A model generated the notes under the pieces. That model was not told the origin of the DNA. It searched no databases and saw only the letters and a list, made by a program, of their open reading frames with translations. The position numbers and the translations under genes are program-made. Positions 9,077-18,028 of a stretch of 64,000 bases of DNA are shown piece by piece. Numbering within the stretch: position 1 is the first letter of the stretch; the number at the start of each line of letters is the position of its first letter. Origin of the DNA: Paenibacillus stellifer (lineage in GTDB: Bacteria; Bacillota; Bacilli; Paenibacillales; Paenibacillaceae); NCBI RefSeq assembly GCF_000758685.1, contig NZ_CP009286.1:1828501-1892500 (forward strand), written 5' to 3'.

Positions 9077-9411
9077 GTTAAACTGTGAATTGTATAGCGG
9101 ATAATACGCTGATGAAATGAAGTACGCCGATTACCACCCTTCACCAGAGAACGGATTCCCCGGATATAGACATCCGGGCGCTGCGAGAATCCGGAAGAAT
9201 GGCCGGCGGAAAGCTGCTTTCGGAGTGCAGGTGTACAAGCCTGCCGGATGGCCCCGTTAACGGCCGTAACAAGGCGATCGCCCGCAAGGCGGCGCACGGT
9301 GAGCATCTGAACGGTTCTAGCAGCTGCAATCAGGTTCCCGGGGCGTCAAGGCGATAACCAGGGTGGTACCGCGATATCAATCGTCCCTGAATTCATTCAG
9401 GGGCGTTTTTT
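9077..9411 (+). promoter_or_regulatory. T-box riboswitch, alanine-specific leader of alaS
   Basis: The T-box consensus AGGGTGGTACCGCGA (9360-9374) lies about 75 bases before alaS and just before a terminator. Upstream, stem I elements are visible: AGTA near 9121, an AG-bulge sequence CCAGAGAA, and a distal element GCTGCGAGAATCC near 9179. On the 3' side, GAAAGCTGC contains a GCT codon (9213-9215) placed where the specifier is expected, which fits alanine. Uncharged tRNA-Ala would pair with the T-box and prevent termination. The specifier assignment is by eye. Confidence 0.92.
9382..9411 (+). terminator. T-box-controlled leader terminator
   Basis: CCCTGAAT (9385-9392) pairs with ATTCAGGG (9395-9402); the stem extends outward by CGT/GCG with a U-G pair and is followed by TTTTTT. 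It competes with the antiterminator formed by the T-box sequence. Confidence 0.88.
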
Positions 9412-9446
9412 GTTGTTCATTTTACCGACGGGAGCTGTTAATTGAA

Positions 9447-12077
9447 ATGAAAGCTAGTGAAATCCGTTCCAAATGGCTGGAGTTCTTCGCCTCCAAAGGC
9501 CACAAAATCGAGCCCAGCGCATCGCTCGTTCCCCATAACGATCCTTCCCTTCTGTGGATCAATGCCGGGATGGCTCCGTTAAAGCAGTATTTTGACGGAC
9601 GCGTGAAGCCGGAAAATCCGCGCATTGCCAATTCGCAGAAGTGTATCCGTACGAACGATATTGAGAATGTGGGCAAGACTCGCCGCCACCATACGTTTTT
9701 TGAGATGCTGGGCAATTTCTCCATCGGCGATTATTTCAAGGAAGAAGCGGTGACCTGGGCCTGGGAGTTCCTGACGGGCAAGGAATGGATCGGCTTCGAC
9801 CCGGAGCGGCTGTCCGTTACGGTCTATCCGGAAGACGAAGAAGCGTTCAAGCTGTGGAATGAAAAAATCGGCATCCCGGCCGAACGCATCATCAAGCTGG
9901 AGGACAATTTCTGGGATATCGGCGAGGGACCTTGCGGACCCTGCACGGAAATCTTCTACGACAGGGGCGAAGCCTACGGCAGCGATATGTCCGATCCGGA
10001 AATGTATCCCGGCGGCGAGAACGAGCGCTACCTGGAAGTCTGGAACCTCGTCTTCTCCCAGTTCAACCATAATAAGGACGGCAGCTACACGCCGCTTCCG
10101 AACAAGAACATCGATACCGGCGCTGGTCTGGAACGGTTCTCTTCCATTCTGCAGGATGTGGATTCGAACTTCGACACCGACCTGTTCCAGCCGATCATTC
10201 AGACGACTGCCAAATTGGCCGGCGTGACTTACAAGGAGAATCTGGAGCAGGATGTCGCGCTGAAGGTTATCGCCGACCATATCCGGACGGTTACGTTCGC
10301 GGTTGGCGATGGCGTGCTGCCGTCCAATGAAGGACGCGGCTATATTATCCGCCGCCTGTTGCGCCGCGCGGTCCGCTACGGCAAGACGCTGGGTCTTGAC
10401 CGTCCGTTCCTGTACGAGCTGACAACGGTTGTTGGCGATGTCATGGGTGTCTACTATCCGACTGTCGTGGAGAACCAAGAGTATATCGCCAAAATTATCC
10501 GCACCGAAGAGGAACGCTTCCATGAGACGCTGTCCGACGGGCTGGCCATTCTGGGCGAAATCAGCGAACGGGCCAAGTCGGAAGGGAAGGACACGATCAG
10601 CGGCGCTGATGCATTCAAGCTGTATGATACCTACGGCTTCCCGTTCGATCTGACTGAGGATTACGCCGCCGAGCAGGGGCTTAAAGTGGACCGCGAGGGC
10701 TTTGACACCGCCATGCAGGAGCAGCGCGACCGCGCAAGAGCGGCCCGCCACGACAGCGGCAGCATGAAGGTCCAAGGCGGGGCCTTGTCCGAGCTTACGG
10801 TTAAAAGCGAGTTTGTTGGTTATAATGACCTCGTAACCGAATCGAAGATCGCCGCGATTGTCGTTGGCGACGAAGTGGTTGAGGTTGCGGGTGAAGGGCA
10901 GGAGGCTCAGGTCATTCTGGAGTCGACTCCGTTCTATGCCGAGAGCGGCGGCCAGGTCAGCGACCGCGGCGTGCTGACAGGCGGTTCCGCCGTAGCCAGA
11001 GTGAACGGGCTGTTCAAGGCGCCGCGCGGGCAGCATGTCCATATCGTAACGGTAGAAGCCGGAGAGCTTCGGGTTGGTGATACAGTTCGCGCCGAAGTGG
11101 ACCAGGCGGAGCGCGAGGACATCGTCAAGAACCACACCTCTACGCATCTGCTGCACAAGGCGCTGAAGGAAGTGCTCGGCGGACATGTCAACCAGGCGGG
11201 ATCGCTGGTGGAAGGCGCACGGCTGCGCTTTGACTTCTCCCATTTCGGCGCCATTACGCCGGAAGAGCTGACGGAGATCGAGCGCAAGGTCAACGAGCAG
11301 ATCTGGCGCGCGCTTGATGTCGTGATCGAGAACAAGCCGATCGACGAAGCCAGAGCGATGGGTGCAATGGCACTCTTCGGCGAGAAGTATGGCGACATCG
11401 TCCGCGTCGTCCAGGTCGGCGATTACAGCCTGGAGCTGTGCGGCGGCTGCCATGTGCGGAACACCGCGCAGATCGGCATCTTCAAGCTTGTGAGCGAGAG
11501 CGGCATCGGCTCCGGCGTTCGCCGTATCGAGGCGGTAACCGGACGCTACGCCTACCAGTTCACGGAAGGCCAGCTTGATGTGCTGAAGCAGGCGGCCGCG
11601 CTGCTGAAGTCCTCGCTGCATGATGTGCCGAAGCGCATCGAGGCGTTGGACGCACGGGTACGCGAGCTTGGCCGCGAGAACGAATCGCTGCAGTCGAAGC
11701 TCAGCGCCGCAGCGGCTGCCGAGCTGACCAGCAGCGTGAAGACGGTCGGCAGCGGGGTACAGGTGCTGACCGCGGCCGTCCAGGCCGGAGGAATGGACGC
11801 GCTGCGTTCCATGGCCGACGAGCTCAAGGTGAAGCTCCCGACGGCTGTCATCGTGCTGGGCGCAGCGGCGGATGACAAGGTGAACTTCGTCGTGGCCGTG
11901 CCGCAGGCGCTGGTGAAGCAGGGGTATCACGCCGGCAAGCTGGTGAAGGAAGTCGCCGCAGTATGCGGAGGCGGAGGCGGCGGCCGTCCGGATATGGCAC
12001 AGGCCGGCGGCAAGGACGCTTCGAAGCTTGCCGAGGCGCTGGCCAAGGCGGAAGAGCTTGTAGCGGCGCAGGCTTAA
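9447..12077 (+). CDS. alaS: Alanine-tRNA ligase
   Basis: 876 residues, the usual length. ATG 9447 is chosen because the family N terminus [14 protein letters not shown] begins there; an open frame back to GTG 9363 lies inside the T-box leader. The class II catalytic core has motif 2 [13 protein letters not shown] (about 77-89) and motif 3 DTGAGLERF (about 224-232). The editing domain has the zinc-binding H563-x3-H567 and C665-G-G-C-H669. The C terminus is a DHHA1-type, Gly-rich region. It charges tRNA-Ala in the cytosol and clears Ser/Gly mischarging. Expression is controlled by the T-box. Confidence 0.98.
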   Translation: MKASEIRSKWLEFFASKGHKIEPSASLVPHNDPSLLWINAGMAPLKQYFDGRVKPENPRIANSQKCIRTNDIENVGKTRRHHTFFEMLGNFSIGDYFKEEAVTWAWEFLTGKEWIGFDPERLSVTVYPEDEEAFKLWNEKIGIPAERIIKLEDNFWDIGEGPCGPCTEIFYDRGEAYGSDMSDPEMYPGGENERYLEVWNLVFSQFNHNKDGSYTPLPNKNIDTGAGLERFSSILQDVDSNFDTDLFQPIIQTTAKLAGVTYKENLEQDVALKVIADHIRTVTFAVGDGVLPSNEGRGYIIRRLLRRAVRYGKTLGLDRPFLYELTTVVGDVMGVYYPTVVENQEYIAKIIRTEEERFHETLSDGLAILGEISERAKSEGKDTISGADAFKLYDTYGFPFDLTEDYAAEQGLKVDREGFDTAMQEQRDRARAARHDSGSMKVQGGALSELTVKSEFVGYNDLVTESKIAAIVVGDEVVEVAGEGQEAQVILESTPFYAESGGQVSDRGVLTGGSAVARVNGLFKAPRGQHVHIVTVEAGELRVGDTVRAEVDQAEREDIVKNHTSTHLLHKALKEVLGGHVNQAGSLVEGARLRFDFSHFGAITPEELTEIERKVNEQIWRALDVVIENKPIDEARAMGAMALFGEKYGDIVRVVQVGDYSLELCGGCHVRNTAQIGIFKLVSESGIGSGVRRIEAVTGRYAYQFTEGQLDVLKQAAALLKSSLHDVPKRIEALDARVRELGRENESLQSKLSAAAAAELTSSVKTVGSGVQVLTAAVQAGGMDALRSMADELKVKLPTAVIVLGAAADDKVNFVVAVPQALVKQGYHAGKLVKEVAAVCGGGGGGRPDMAQAGGKDASKLAEALAKAEELVAAQA

Positions 12078-12159
12078 CAGGCTGATATTGACGGCTGTTC
12101 TTGGGAGCAGGAGCAGCCTCAGGATGAGGGACTGAGGACAGAAAGCTTAAAAATAAATG

Positions 12160-12212
12160 GGGCAGCGGGATCATATCGAGAGAGCTCTCGAATATCCCGC
12201 TGCCCGTCTTTT
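12160..12212 (+). terminator. Terminator after alaS
   Basis: GGGCAGCGGGAT (12160-12171) pairs with ATCCCGCTGCCC (12194-12205). An inner self-complementary TCGAGAGAGCTCTCGA lengthens the stem, and GTCTTTT follows. A-rich sequence on the other side could give weak termination on the minus strand too. Confidence 0.82.
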
Positions 12213-12307
12213 CAGCCAAACAGCCATTCAGCTATCTGCAGCACGTTCAGGCTATGAAATTTCACGGAGGACCCTCTGCTTGCCTCCTGCAAATTTTAGG
12301 CTTAAAT

Positions 12308-12335
12308 AGCTTCGTCCCCAACCACGGGCGAAGCT
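12308..12335 (-). terminator. Possible terminator downstream of the minus-strand SDR gene
   Basis: A 10-bp stem with one bulge (AGCTTCGTCCC against GGGCGAAGCT). Its minus-strand tail ATTTAAG is only weakly T-rich. The rest of 12213-12433 shows only short imperfect hairpins and no gene. Confidence 0.35.
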
Positions 12336-12433
12336 GTTTGACCGACCGGAAGCCGGAAAGAGTGTTCAGGAGCGCTGAGCTCGAAATCGGAGAGACGCAG
12401 TACGCAGGCCGGGCTCCTCATTCCGCATCGTCT

Positions 12434-13423
12434 TTAAGCGGACGGGATGCGGTCAACACCGGTTAACTCGGCGGAAAGCGCCCATAGGCGGACAGCCTGT
12501 TCAGAATCAATCGCATATGCTTTGACTCCCGTACGGTTGTTCTCGTCCACCGAGATTTCGGCGATATCGCAGTCCTCGCAATAGACGCCGCCCATGCCGT
12601 TCAGCTGTGGGGAGGTTGCCGCCCATACCTGGGTGGAGGCCCCTTGCTCCGGTGTCTTGAAGAGAGGATTGACGATTTCACCGGTCTCGTCGAGCCAGCC
12701 TCTTTCAATCATTTCCTCCTTCGGCATATGGCGCTGCAGCGGTGTCATAATGCCGCCGGGATGCACCGAGAATGCTCTTACGCCGTGCTTCTTCCCGCGC
12801 CGATCAAGCTCGACGGCGAACAGACTGATGGCCGTCTTGGATTGGCCGTAAGCCAGGAATTTATGATAAGACTGCGGCTGTGTAAAATGAATGTCGTCCC
12901 AGCGAATCGGTGACGAATGGTGGCCAACCGAGGACAAGGCCACGACACGCGCCCCTTCGCCTGCGGACAGTGCAGGCCACAGCAGGTTGACCAGTGCGAA
13001 ATGTCCAAGATGATTGGTAGCGAACTGGCTCTCCCAGCCTGGGCCGACCCTAGTCTCGGGGTTGGCCATAATGGCTGCGTTCAGGATGGCGATGTCGATG
13101 CTTCGGCCGCTTTCCAGGAACCGGTCCGCGAATGCGTGAATACTTGCGAGATCGGAAAGATCAAGCTCCTCGACTGTAACGCCGTTCAAGCCTGCGAGAG
13201 CTTCCTCGGCGAGAGCCGGGCGCCGTGCCGGTACTATTACTTGCGCCCCGGCGCGGACTAGTGCCCGGGTAGTCTCCAGGCCCAAGCCGGAATAACCGCC
13301 GGTTACGAGGGCCAGACGTCCTGTGAGATCAATGCCGCTCAAGACTTCATCCGCGGTGCTGCGGTAACCGAAGCCGGAGCCGAGCTTATGCTGCGGTGTT
13401 ATCGAACTGTTCTGCTCTTCCAT
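12434..13423 (-). CDS. SDR-family NAD(P)-dependent oxidoreductase
   Basis: 329 residues. SDR fold of the retinol-dehydrogenase/protochlorophyllide-reductase-like type: TGGYSGLGLE cofactor motif near residue 40, ILNAA in place of NNAG, SSVGHH with the catalytic Ser, and an intact YGQSK catalytic pair, then HPGGIMTPL. A 30-residue N-terminal tail precedes the Rossmann fold. The ribosome binding site AGAGGAG precedes ATG 13423. It lies 62 bases downstream of a merR-type gene on the same strand, behind a MerR-type promoter, so it is probably the regulator's target. The substrate, perhaps a reactive carbonyl, is not evident from sequence. Confidence 0.9.
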   Translation of the reverse strand: MEEQNSSITPQHKLGSGFGYRSTADEVLSGIDLTGRLALVTGGYSGLGLETTRALVRAGAQVIVPARRPALAEEALAGLNGVTVEELDLSDLASIHAFADRFLESGRSIDIAILNAAIMANPETRVGPGWESQFATNHLGHFALVNLLWPALSAGEGARVVALSSVGHHSSPIRWDDIHFTQPQSYHKFLAYGQSKTAISLFAVELDRRGKKHGVRAFSVHPGGIMTPLQRHMPKEEMIERGWLDETGEIVNPLFKTPEQGASTQVWAATSPQLNGMGGVYCEDCDIAEISVDENNRTGVKAYAIDSEQAVRLWALSAELTGVDRIPSA

Positions 13424-13458
13424 GCTGGTTCATCTCCTCTTGGTATATTGGAGATTTA

Positions 13459-13489
13459 ACTGTACAACTTAGAGAACACTCTAAGTCAA
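13459..13489 (-). promoter_or_regulatory. MerR-type promoter/operator of the SDR gene
   Basis: On the minus strand TTGACT (13484-13489) and TACAGT (13459-13464) are separated by 19 bases. The spacer region carries the perfect dyad ACTTAGAG-aaca-CTCTAAGT (13467-13486). A 19-20-base spacer with a dyad is the hallmark of promoters that MerR-family activators untwist. The -35 box overlaps the merR stop codon. Confidence 0.87.
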
Positions 13490-13908
13490 GTGGTTTCCAC
13501 ACTCCAGAGCTGCTGCGCGGTTCCTGCACTGAGATGCTGCTCATAGGTATCGACCTTTCGGCTGATCAGTTCGAGACAGTCGTTCAATTGGGCGATTTGT
13601 GAGACAGTCCGCTGCTGGTGCTCGCGAAGGATGGCAAGCCTCTCCTGTTCATTGCCCATTCCCTGGCGGACCAGTTCTGCATACCGCCTGATCTGGGCGA
13701 TGGGCATTCCGGATGCGCGGAATTTGATGCAGAGGCCGAGCCATTCGACATCGGCCTGCTTGTACCGCCGGCGTCCGCCACCGTCACGCGATATGCGGGG
13801 GGACAGCATTAAGCCTTCCCGCTCGTAAAAGCGAAGGGAATGTGCGCTTATGCCGGTGCGCTCCGCGACTTGACTGATGCTGAGTTCCTGCTCAAGTTCA
13901 AGTTTCAT
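13486..13908 (-). CDS. MerR-family transcriptional regulator
   Basis: 140 residues. The winged-helix N terminus carries ISQVAERTGISAHSLRFYEREGL (shown in family terms: HTH then R-F-Y-E-x-E-G-L), a basic wing GGGRRRYK, and a long dimerisation helix (about 80-125). Only two Cys are present (Cys60 and one near the C terminus), and the C-terminal metal-binding loop of metal sensors is absent. The sequence KFRASGMPIAQIRRY resembles the AdhR/aldehyde-stress subgroup, but the Cys position does not match the known AdhR Cys, so the signal is unknown. AAAGGAG precedes ATG 13908. It probably activates the downstream SDR gene. Confidence 0.93.
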   Translation of the reverse strand: MKLELEQELSISQVAERTGISAHSLRFYEREGLMLSPRISRDGGGRRRYKQADVEWLGLCIKFRASGMPIAQIRRYAELVRQGMGNEQERLAILREHQQRTVSQIAQLNDCLELISRKVDTYEQHLSAGTAQQLWSVETT

Positions 13909-14331
13909 ATATGTTGCCAGCTCCTTTATCCATAGGTTCTGCCTTGCCGTTTCCGATGTTCTAAGTCTACATGGTTGTCAGGCAGATTCACAACCATCTC
14001 CCGCCGGGCAGCTCGTGCGGGCAGCTGAACCGGCGGCATATTGAGGCGAGAGAAACGGGATGATCCGAGAGAAGCGGCGGGTAGCGGTCCGCCATCCTGT
14101 ACAGTCGGGTTTATCCGCTTCCAATTCACGCTTGTTAAACGTTTGCAATAGCGTAACTACCAAAAAAATCTATATTTTTGTAGACGAAATGCCAAAAAAA
14201 GCGTTATTACATCGGCAAAATTTCCTAGGCAGGGCCTGAATATGTTATGATGAGAGCAGCAAGCTGGCTACAGCAGCGGCTGATGGCAGGGCTGTCTGCT
14301 GGGGGGATTTTGCAGAAGGAAGGTGTCACAG
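13909..14331 (+). other. Intergenic region between merR and ireB
   Basis: 423 bases without a supported gene. It holds the merR ribosome binding site at its left edge, AT-rich runs around 14160-14215, and a TATGAT-like -10 near 14243 that may start the ireB transcript. No convincing -35 was found. Confidence 0.5.
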
Positions 14332-14607
14332 ATGGACTCCATGGACAAAACGGTCAAATTCAATGTGAAGGGCGACGAGAAGGAGGCCTCTCCCCGCGAG
14401 ATCCTGCTTACGGTGTACGATGCCCTGGTGGAGAAGGAGTATAATCCGATCAACCAGATTGTAGGCTATCTTCTTTCCGGTGACCCGGCTTACATTCCTC
14501 GCCACAACAATGCGAGAAGTTTGGTCCGGAGGAAAGAACGTGACGAGCTGATTGAAGAACTGGTCCGGTTCTATCTTGCCAATCAGCCGGCGGAAAGGAT
14601 CAAATGA
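14332..14607 (+). CDS. ireB: IreB-family regulatory phosphoprotein (UPF0297)
   Basis: 91 residues from ATG 14332, which lies 8 bases after AAGGAAGG; GTG 14323 overlaps that ribosome binding site and is rejected. The body DKTVKFNV...[35 protein letters not shown] is characteristic of the family (YrzL in Bacillus). The enterococcal member is phosphorylated by the Ser/Thr kinase IreK and modulates cell-envelope stress resistance. Its stop overlaps the ruvX start (ATGA), so translation is coupled. The order ireB-ruvX-DUF1292-mltG is conserved in Bacillota. Confidence 0.95.
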   Translation: MDSMDKTVKFNVKGDEKEASPREILLTVYDALVEKEYNPINQIVGYLLSGDPAYIPRHNNARSLVRRKERDELIEELVRFYLANQPAERIK

Positions 14608-15026
14608 GGAAGCTGGGACTTGACTTTGGCGACCGGCGGATCGGGGCTGCCGTAAGCGACGCCTTCGGCTGGACAGCCCAGGGACTGAAGACCATTGAAC
14701 GCCGCCGGGACGGCAGTGAGATCGATGAAATTCGCCGCCTTATTGAAGAGAATGAAGTGTCCGAGATCGTCGTCGGTCTGCCAAAGAACATGAACGGCAC
14801 GGTGGGACAGCGGGGCGAGATTTGCATCGAATTCGCCAATCAGCTGCGGGAGACGCTGAATATGCCCGTACACCTTTGGGATGAGCGCCTGACGACGGTA
14901 TCCGCGGAGCGGGTGCTGATCGAGGGTGATGTCAGCCGCAAGAAACGCAAAGGAATTGTGGATAAAATGGCCGCAGTTCTGATTCTGCAAAATTTTTTGG
15001 ATGCTAAGGCGTCCCGAGGGAATTAG
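14604..15026 (+). CDS. ruvX: Holliday junction resolvase-like RuvX (YqgF)
   Basis: 140 residues, the normal length. RNase H-like fold: [16 protein letters not shown] supplies the first metal-binding Asp, [11 protein letters not shown] follows, then the conserved [12 protein letters not shown], and a C-terminal Asp in [10 protein letters not shown]. It is implicated in Holliday-junction resolution and in pre-16S rRNA 5'-end processing. It overlaps ireB by 4 bases. Confidence 0.96.
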   Translation: MRKLGLDFGDRRIGAAVSDAFGWTAQGLKTIERRRDGSEIDEIRRLIEENEVSEIVVGLPKNMNGTVGQRGEICIEFANQLRETLNMPVHLWDERLTTVSAERVLIEGDVSRKKRKGIVDKMAAVLILQNFLDAKASRGN

Positions 15027-15135
15027 TTATCGCTTAAGAAGGCACAATATCAGCGGCTGCGCGATTTGTGCCGGCTATTTGGCTTTAACTTATTCAGCGG
15101 GATACCTAACAGTAAAAGGTGAGGGGTGCGCACAC

Positions 15136-15444
15136 ATGGCAAACGAACAGATCGGCATGGAAGAGGAACCGGAAATTATTTATATTCCCGATGAAGAGGG
15201 GAACGAAGAGGAATTCGAGGTTATCATGAAATTTGAGGTTGACGGCTCCGATTCCAAATACATGATGGTGGTTCCGCTCGATTCCGAAGATGAGGAAGCC
15301 GACGAAGTATACGCATTCCGTTACGAAGAAGACGGCGACGATCTCCAGCTGTTCATGATCGAGGATGACGAGGAGTGGGCGATTGTTGAAGAGACGTTCA
15401 ACACGCTCGTCGATGAGCTTGACGGAGGAAGCGGGAATGACTGA
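15136..15444 (+). CDS. DUF1292 acidic protein (YrzB family), copy 1
   Basis: 102 residues from ATG 15136, preceded by AGGTGAGGGG. The frame is open further upstream but without a ribosome binding site. It is very acidic, with the family blocks EEEFEVIMKFEVDGSDSKYM and DEVYAFRYEEDGDDLQLFMIEDDEEW. Function is unknown. In Bacillota this small protein sits between ruvX and mltG, as here. It overlaps the next DUF1292 gene by 8 bases. Confidence 0.92.
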   Translation: MANEQIGMEEEPEIIYIPDEEGNEEEFEVIMKFEVDGSDSKYMMVVPLDSEDEEADEVYAFRYEEDGDDLQLFMIEDDEEWAIVEETFNTLVDELDGGSGND

Positions 15445-15748
15445 GTATTCCGCCGACGCCGGCCAGGTCGTATGGAGCTCCAGGCTGAAAGACGCCTATG
15501 GCAGCGCCGTGGAACTGGAAGACGAGAACGGCAAAGCTTCCGTATTCGAGATTATCGCCGAATTCGAAGTGCAGGGTCAGGGATACGCGGTGCTCCGGGA
15601 TCCTGAAGGGGACGGAGAGCCGGAATTTTTGCGGGTCATCGTGCCGGGTGAAGGATTACCGGAGCTGGAGAGCATTGACGACGACGACGAATGGGAGGAC
15701 ATCTCGGAGCTGTACGACGAGCTGACTTTCCCTGACGACGAAGTGTAA
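15437..15748 (+). CDS. DUF1292 acidic protein, copy 2
   Basis: 103 residues from ATG 15437, preceded by GGAGGAAG within the end of copy 1. It has the same architecture as copy 1 (an acidic beta-rich block, FEIIAEFEVQGQGYAVL, then DDDDEWEDISELYDEL) but clear divergence, so it is an old tandem duplication. Function is unknown. A terminator follows after about 60 bases. Confidence 0.88.
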   Translation: MTEYSADAGQVVWSSRLKDAYGSAVELEDENGKASVFEIIAEFEVQGQGYAVLRDPEGDGEPEFLRVIVPGEGLPELESIDDDDEWEDISELYDELTFPDDEV

Positions 15749-15806
15749 GCATATAAGCCTGCGTCCCGGAGGCTGATTTCGCATTCCGGGGCGGGCGCAT
15801 GCAGGG

Positions 15807-15833
15807 GAGGGCGGAGCATTCCGCGCTCTTTTT
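15807..15833 (+). terminator. Terminator after the DUF1292 pair
   Basis: GAGGGCGGA (15807-15815) pairs with TCCGCGCTC (15820-15828) with one mismatch and loop GCAT, followed by five Ts. Confidence 0.7.
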
Positions 15834-15919
15834 GCACGTATATGACCAATATGCAAAAATATCTATTGAATTTAAATGGATAGAATTTTATATTTAAAGT
15901 CGGAAAGTGAGGAAGAGGA

Positions 15920-16966
15920 TTGAAATCCACCATCCGCAATTCTTTGATTATTCTTCTGCTGCTGATCGTCGCAGCCGGAGGAGCAATCTGGTATATATGG
16001 AACGGCATGAAGCCGGCCGATGCCGGTCCCGCTGTCACCTTCACGGTTGAAAAAGGGATGGGCAGCTCGGAGATTGCCGATCTCCTGGAGAAGAATGGCC
16101 TCATCAAGAATGCTACCCTTTTTAAGGGATATTTGAAGTGGACGAGCGAAGGCTCGAAGTTCATGGCCGGCACATACAGTGCCGCGCCCGGGGTAACCTA
16201 TGACACCCTGATCGAAAGGCTGAACGCCGGAGATGTGGTGAAGAAGGAGACGGTCGTCTTTACCATTCCCGAAGGCTATACGGCCGAGCAGATCGCGGAC
16301 AGGCTCGCGCAGAGCTGGGGCAAGGATTCGTCGGCTTTTCTGGCATTGGTGGATTCCGGCCAGGGCTTGCAGGAGACTCAGTTGCTCGGCATCCCGCAGG
16401 AGAATGATCTCAGGCACCGTCTGGAGGGCTATCTGTTCCCCAGCACGTATGAACTGGTCAAGGATAGCACGCCGGAGCAGGTCATCGAGAAGATGCTGGA
16501 GGAGACGCAGCAGAAGCTGGACAGCATTCCGGACTGGAAGAATAAGTTGAAGGAACGGGGACTGACACTTCATCAGCTGCTCACTGTCGCATCGCTGGTG
16601 GAGCGTGAGGTGGTCGTGGACAGCGAACGGCCGCTGGTGGCCGGGGTTATCTATAACCGTCTGAAGAAGGAGCAGAAGCTCGAGATCGACGCCACCGTCC
16701 AGTATTTGCTGGATAAGCCGAAGGAACGGCTTCTCTACAAGGATTTAGAGGTAGACAGCCCTTATAATACGTACCGGAATGCTGGCCTTCCGCCCGGCCC
16801 GATCTGCAGCCCGGGATTGCCTTCCATAGAAGCGGCTCTTGAGCCGGAAGCGTCGGACTATTATTTCTACGTCACCAAGAAAGACGGCAGCAAGACCCAC
16901 TTGTTCGCCAAGACCTATAAAGAGCATTTGGCCAACATCAAAAAGAGCGAAGCGGAAGCGAAATAA
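15920..16966 (+). CDS. mltG: Endolytic murein transglycosylase MltG
   Basis: 348 residues from a TTG start preceded by AGGAAGAGG. One N-terminal membrane anchor (about 8-28) places the rest outside the cell. A LysM-like region (FTVEKGMGSSEIADLL) is followed by the YceG domain with RLEGYLFPSTYEL, the catalytic Glu228 in ASLVEREV, and YNTYRNAGLPPGPICSPG. It cleaves nascent glycan strands next to the membrane and helps set their length. The gene lies 73 bases upstream of the U32 pair, in the order known from Bacillus (yrrL-yrrN-yrrO) but without the intervening trmR-type methyltransferase gene. Confidence 0.96.
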   Translation: MKSTIRNSLIILLLLIVAAGGAIWYIWNGMKPADAGPAVTFTVEKGMGSSEIADLLEKNGLIKNATLFKGYLKWTSEGSKFMAGTYSAAPGVTYDTLIERLNAGDVVKKETVVFTIPEGYTAEQIADRLAQSWGKDSSAFLALVDSGQGLQETQLLGIPQENDLRHRLEGYLFPSTYELVKDSTPEQVIEKMLEETQQKLDSIPDWKNKLKERGLTLHQLLTVASLVEREVVVDSERPLVAGVIYNRLKKEQKLEIDATVQYLLDKPKERLLYKDLEVDSPYNTYRNAGLPPGPICSPGLPSIEAALEPEASDYYFYVTKKDGSKTHLFAKTYKEHLANIKKSEAEAK

Positions 16967-17039
16967 CGTCTCGCGCTTATGCATATCAACATCGCAGGCC
17001 GCCTGATGCGGCCTGTGACCATTGACAGGAGGATTCACC

Positions 17040-17972
17040 ATGACAAGCAAACCGGAGCTGCTGGCGACGGCCGCTTCCCTGGAGGAAGCGGCTTTGCTGC
17101 TGGATGCAGGAGCCGATGCGCTGCTGATCGGCGACGACCGGTTCGGCATGCGGCTGGCCGGCCATTTCAGCCTGGAGGATACGGCGAAGGCTGTAGAGCT
17201 GACTCACGCGCGCGGCCGCAAAATTTATACAAGCCTTGCAGGCTTGATGCCGAACGAGCTGCTGGATGAACTGCCGGCCTATGTGAAGGCACTTGCCGAG
17301 CTGGGTGTGGACGGCGCGGAATTCGGCGATCCTTCGGTTCTGGCGGTCGCCCGCCGCGAAGCGCCGGGACTTAAGCTTCACTGGAACGCCGAAATGACAT
17401 CCACCAATTTCGCCACGGCCAATTATTGGGGCTGCAAAGGCGCTTCCCGTGTCTGTCTGGCGCGCGAGCTCAATATGGATGAAATTACCGAGATGATTCC
17501 GAAGCTGGAAGTGGAAGCCCAGGTCCAGGTTCACGGCATGACCAATATATATCATTCCAAGCGCAAGCTTGTGGAGAGCTATATGAAGCATCAGGGCCGG
17601 CCGGTGCAGGACGGCAATCTGGGCCGTGACCGCGGCCTGTTCCTCGTCGAGGCGGAGCGCCCGGGCGAGAAATTCCCGATTTATGAAGACGAGAGCGGCA
17701 CGCATATCATGAGCTCGGACGACATCTGCATTCTGGAAGACCTGCATATTCTGATGGGAGCGGGCGTGCACAGCTTCAAGGTGGAGGGCTTGCTGAAGAC
17801 GCCCGCCTATAACGCTATTGCGGTCAAGGCTTACCGCGCGGCGATCGACGCTTACGCGGCCGACCCGGATTCCTATGCGTTCCATGAACAATGGCTGTAT
17901 GATATACGCCGCCTGCAGGATCCGGAGCGCGAGCTGTCGTTCGGTTTCTTTTACAAAGAGCAGGTGTATTAA
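17040..17972 (+). CDS. U32-family tRNA hydroxylation protein, TrhP1-like
   Basis: 310 residues from ATG 17040, 6 bases after AGGAGG. TIM-barrel of the peptidase U32 family: an N-terminal ELLATAASLEEAALLLDAGADAL block, a middle VHGMTN that replaces the HGAMC of the full-size paralogue, and a C-terminal IMSSDDICILEDL...SFKVEG. In Bacillus the adjacent pair TrhP1/TrhP2 makes 5-hydroxyuridine at tRNA position 34 using prephenate, so protease activity is not expected. It is followed 56 bases later by the larger partner. Confidence 0.9.
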   Translation: MTSKPELLATAASLEEAALLLDAGADALLIGDDRFGMRLAGHFSLEDTAKAVELTHARGRKIYTSLAGLMPNELLDELPAYVKALAELGVDGAEFGDPSVLAVARREAPGLKLHWNAEMTSTNFATANYWGCKGASRVCLARELNMDEITEMIPKLEVEAQVQVHGMTNIYHSKRKLVESYMKHQGRPVQDGNLGRDRGLFLVEAERPGEKFPIYEDESGTHIMSSDDICILEDLHILMGAGVHSFKVEGLLKTPAYNAIAVKAYRAAIDAYAADPDSYAFHEQWLYDIRRLQDPERELSFGFFYKEQVY

Positions 17973-18028
17973 TTATCGTCGTAAGGGAAGCGGCAACGCT
18001 TCCTGAAATACAGGAGGGGAGACAAGGT

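Noticed and set aside
9363..9446. N-terminal extension of alaS from GTG 9363
   Set aside because: It would translate the T-box and terminator; the conserved AlaRS N terminus begins at 9447.
9579..11930. 783-codon open frame on the minus strand across alaS
   Set aside because: It is antisense to an intact alaS, has no ribosome binding site or family motif, and arises from codon bias in GC-rich coding DNA.
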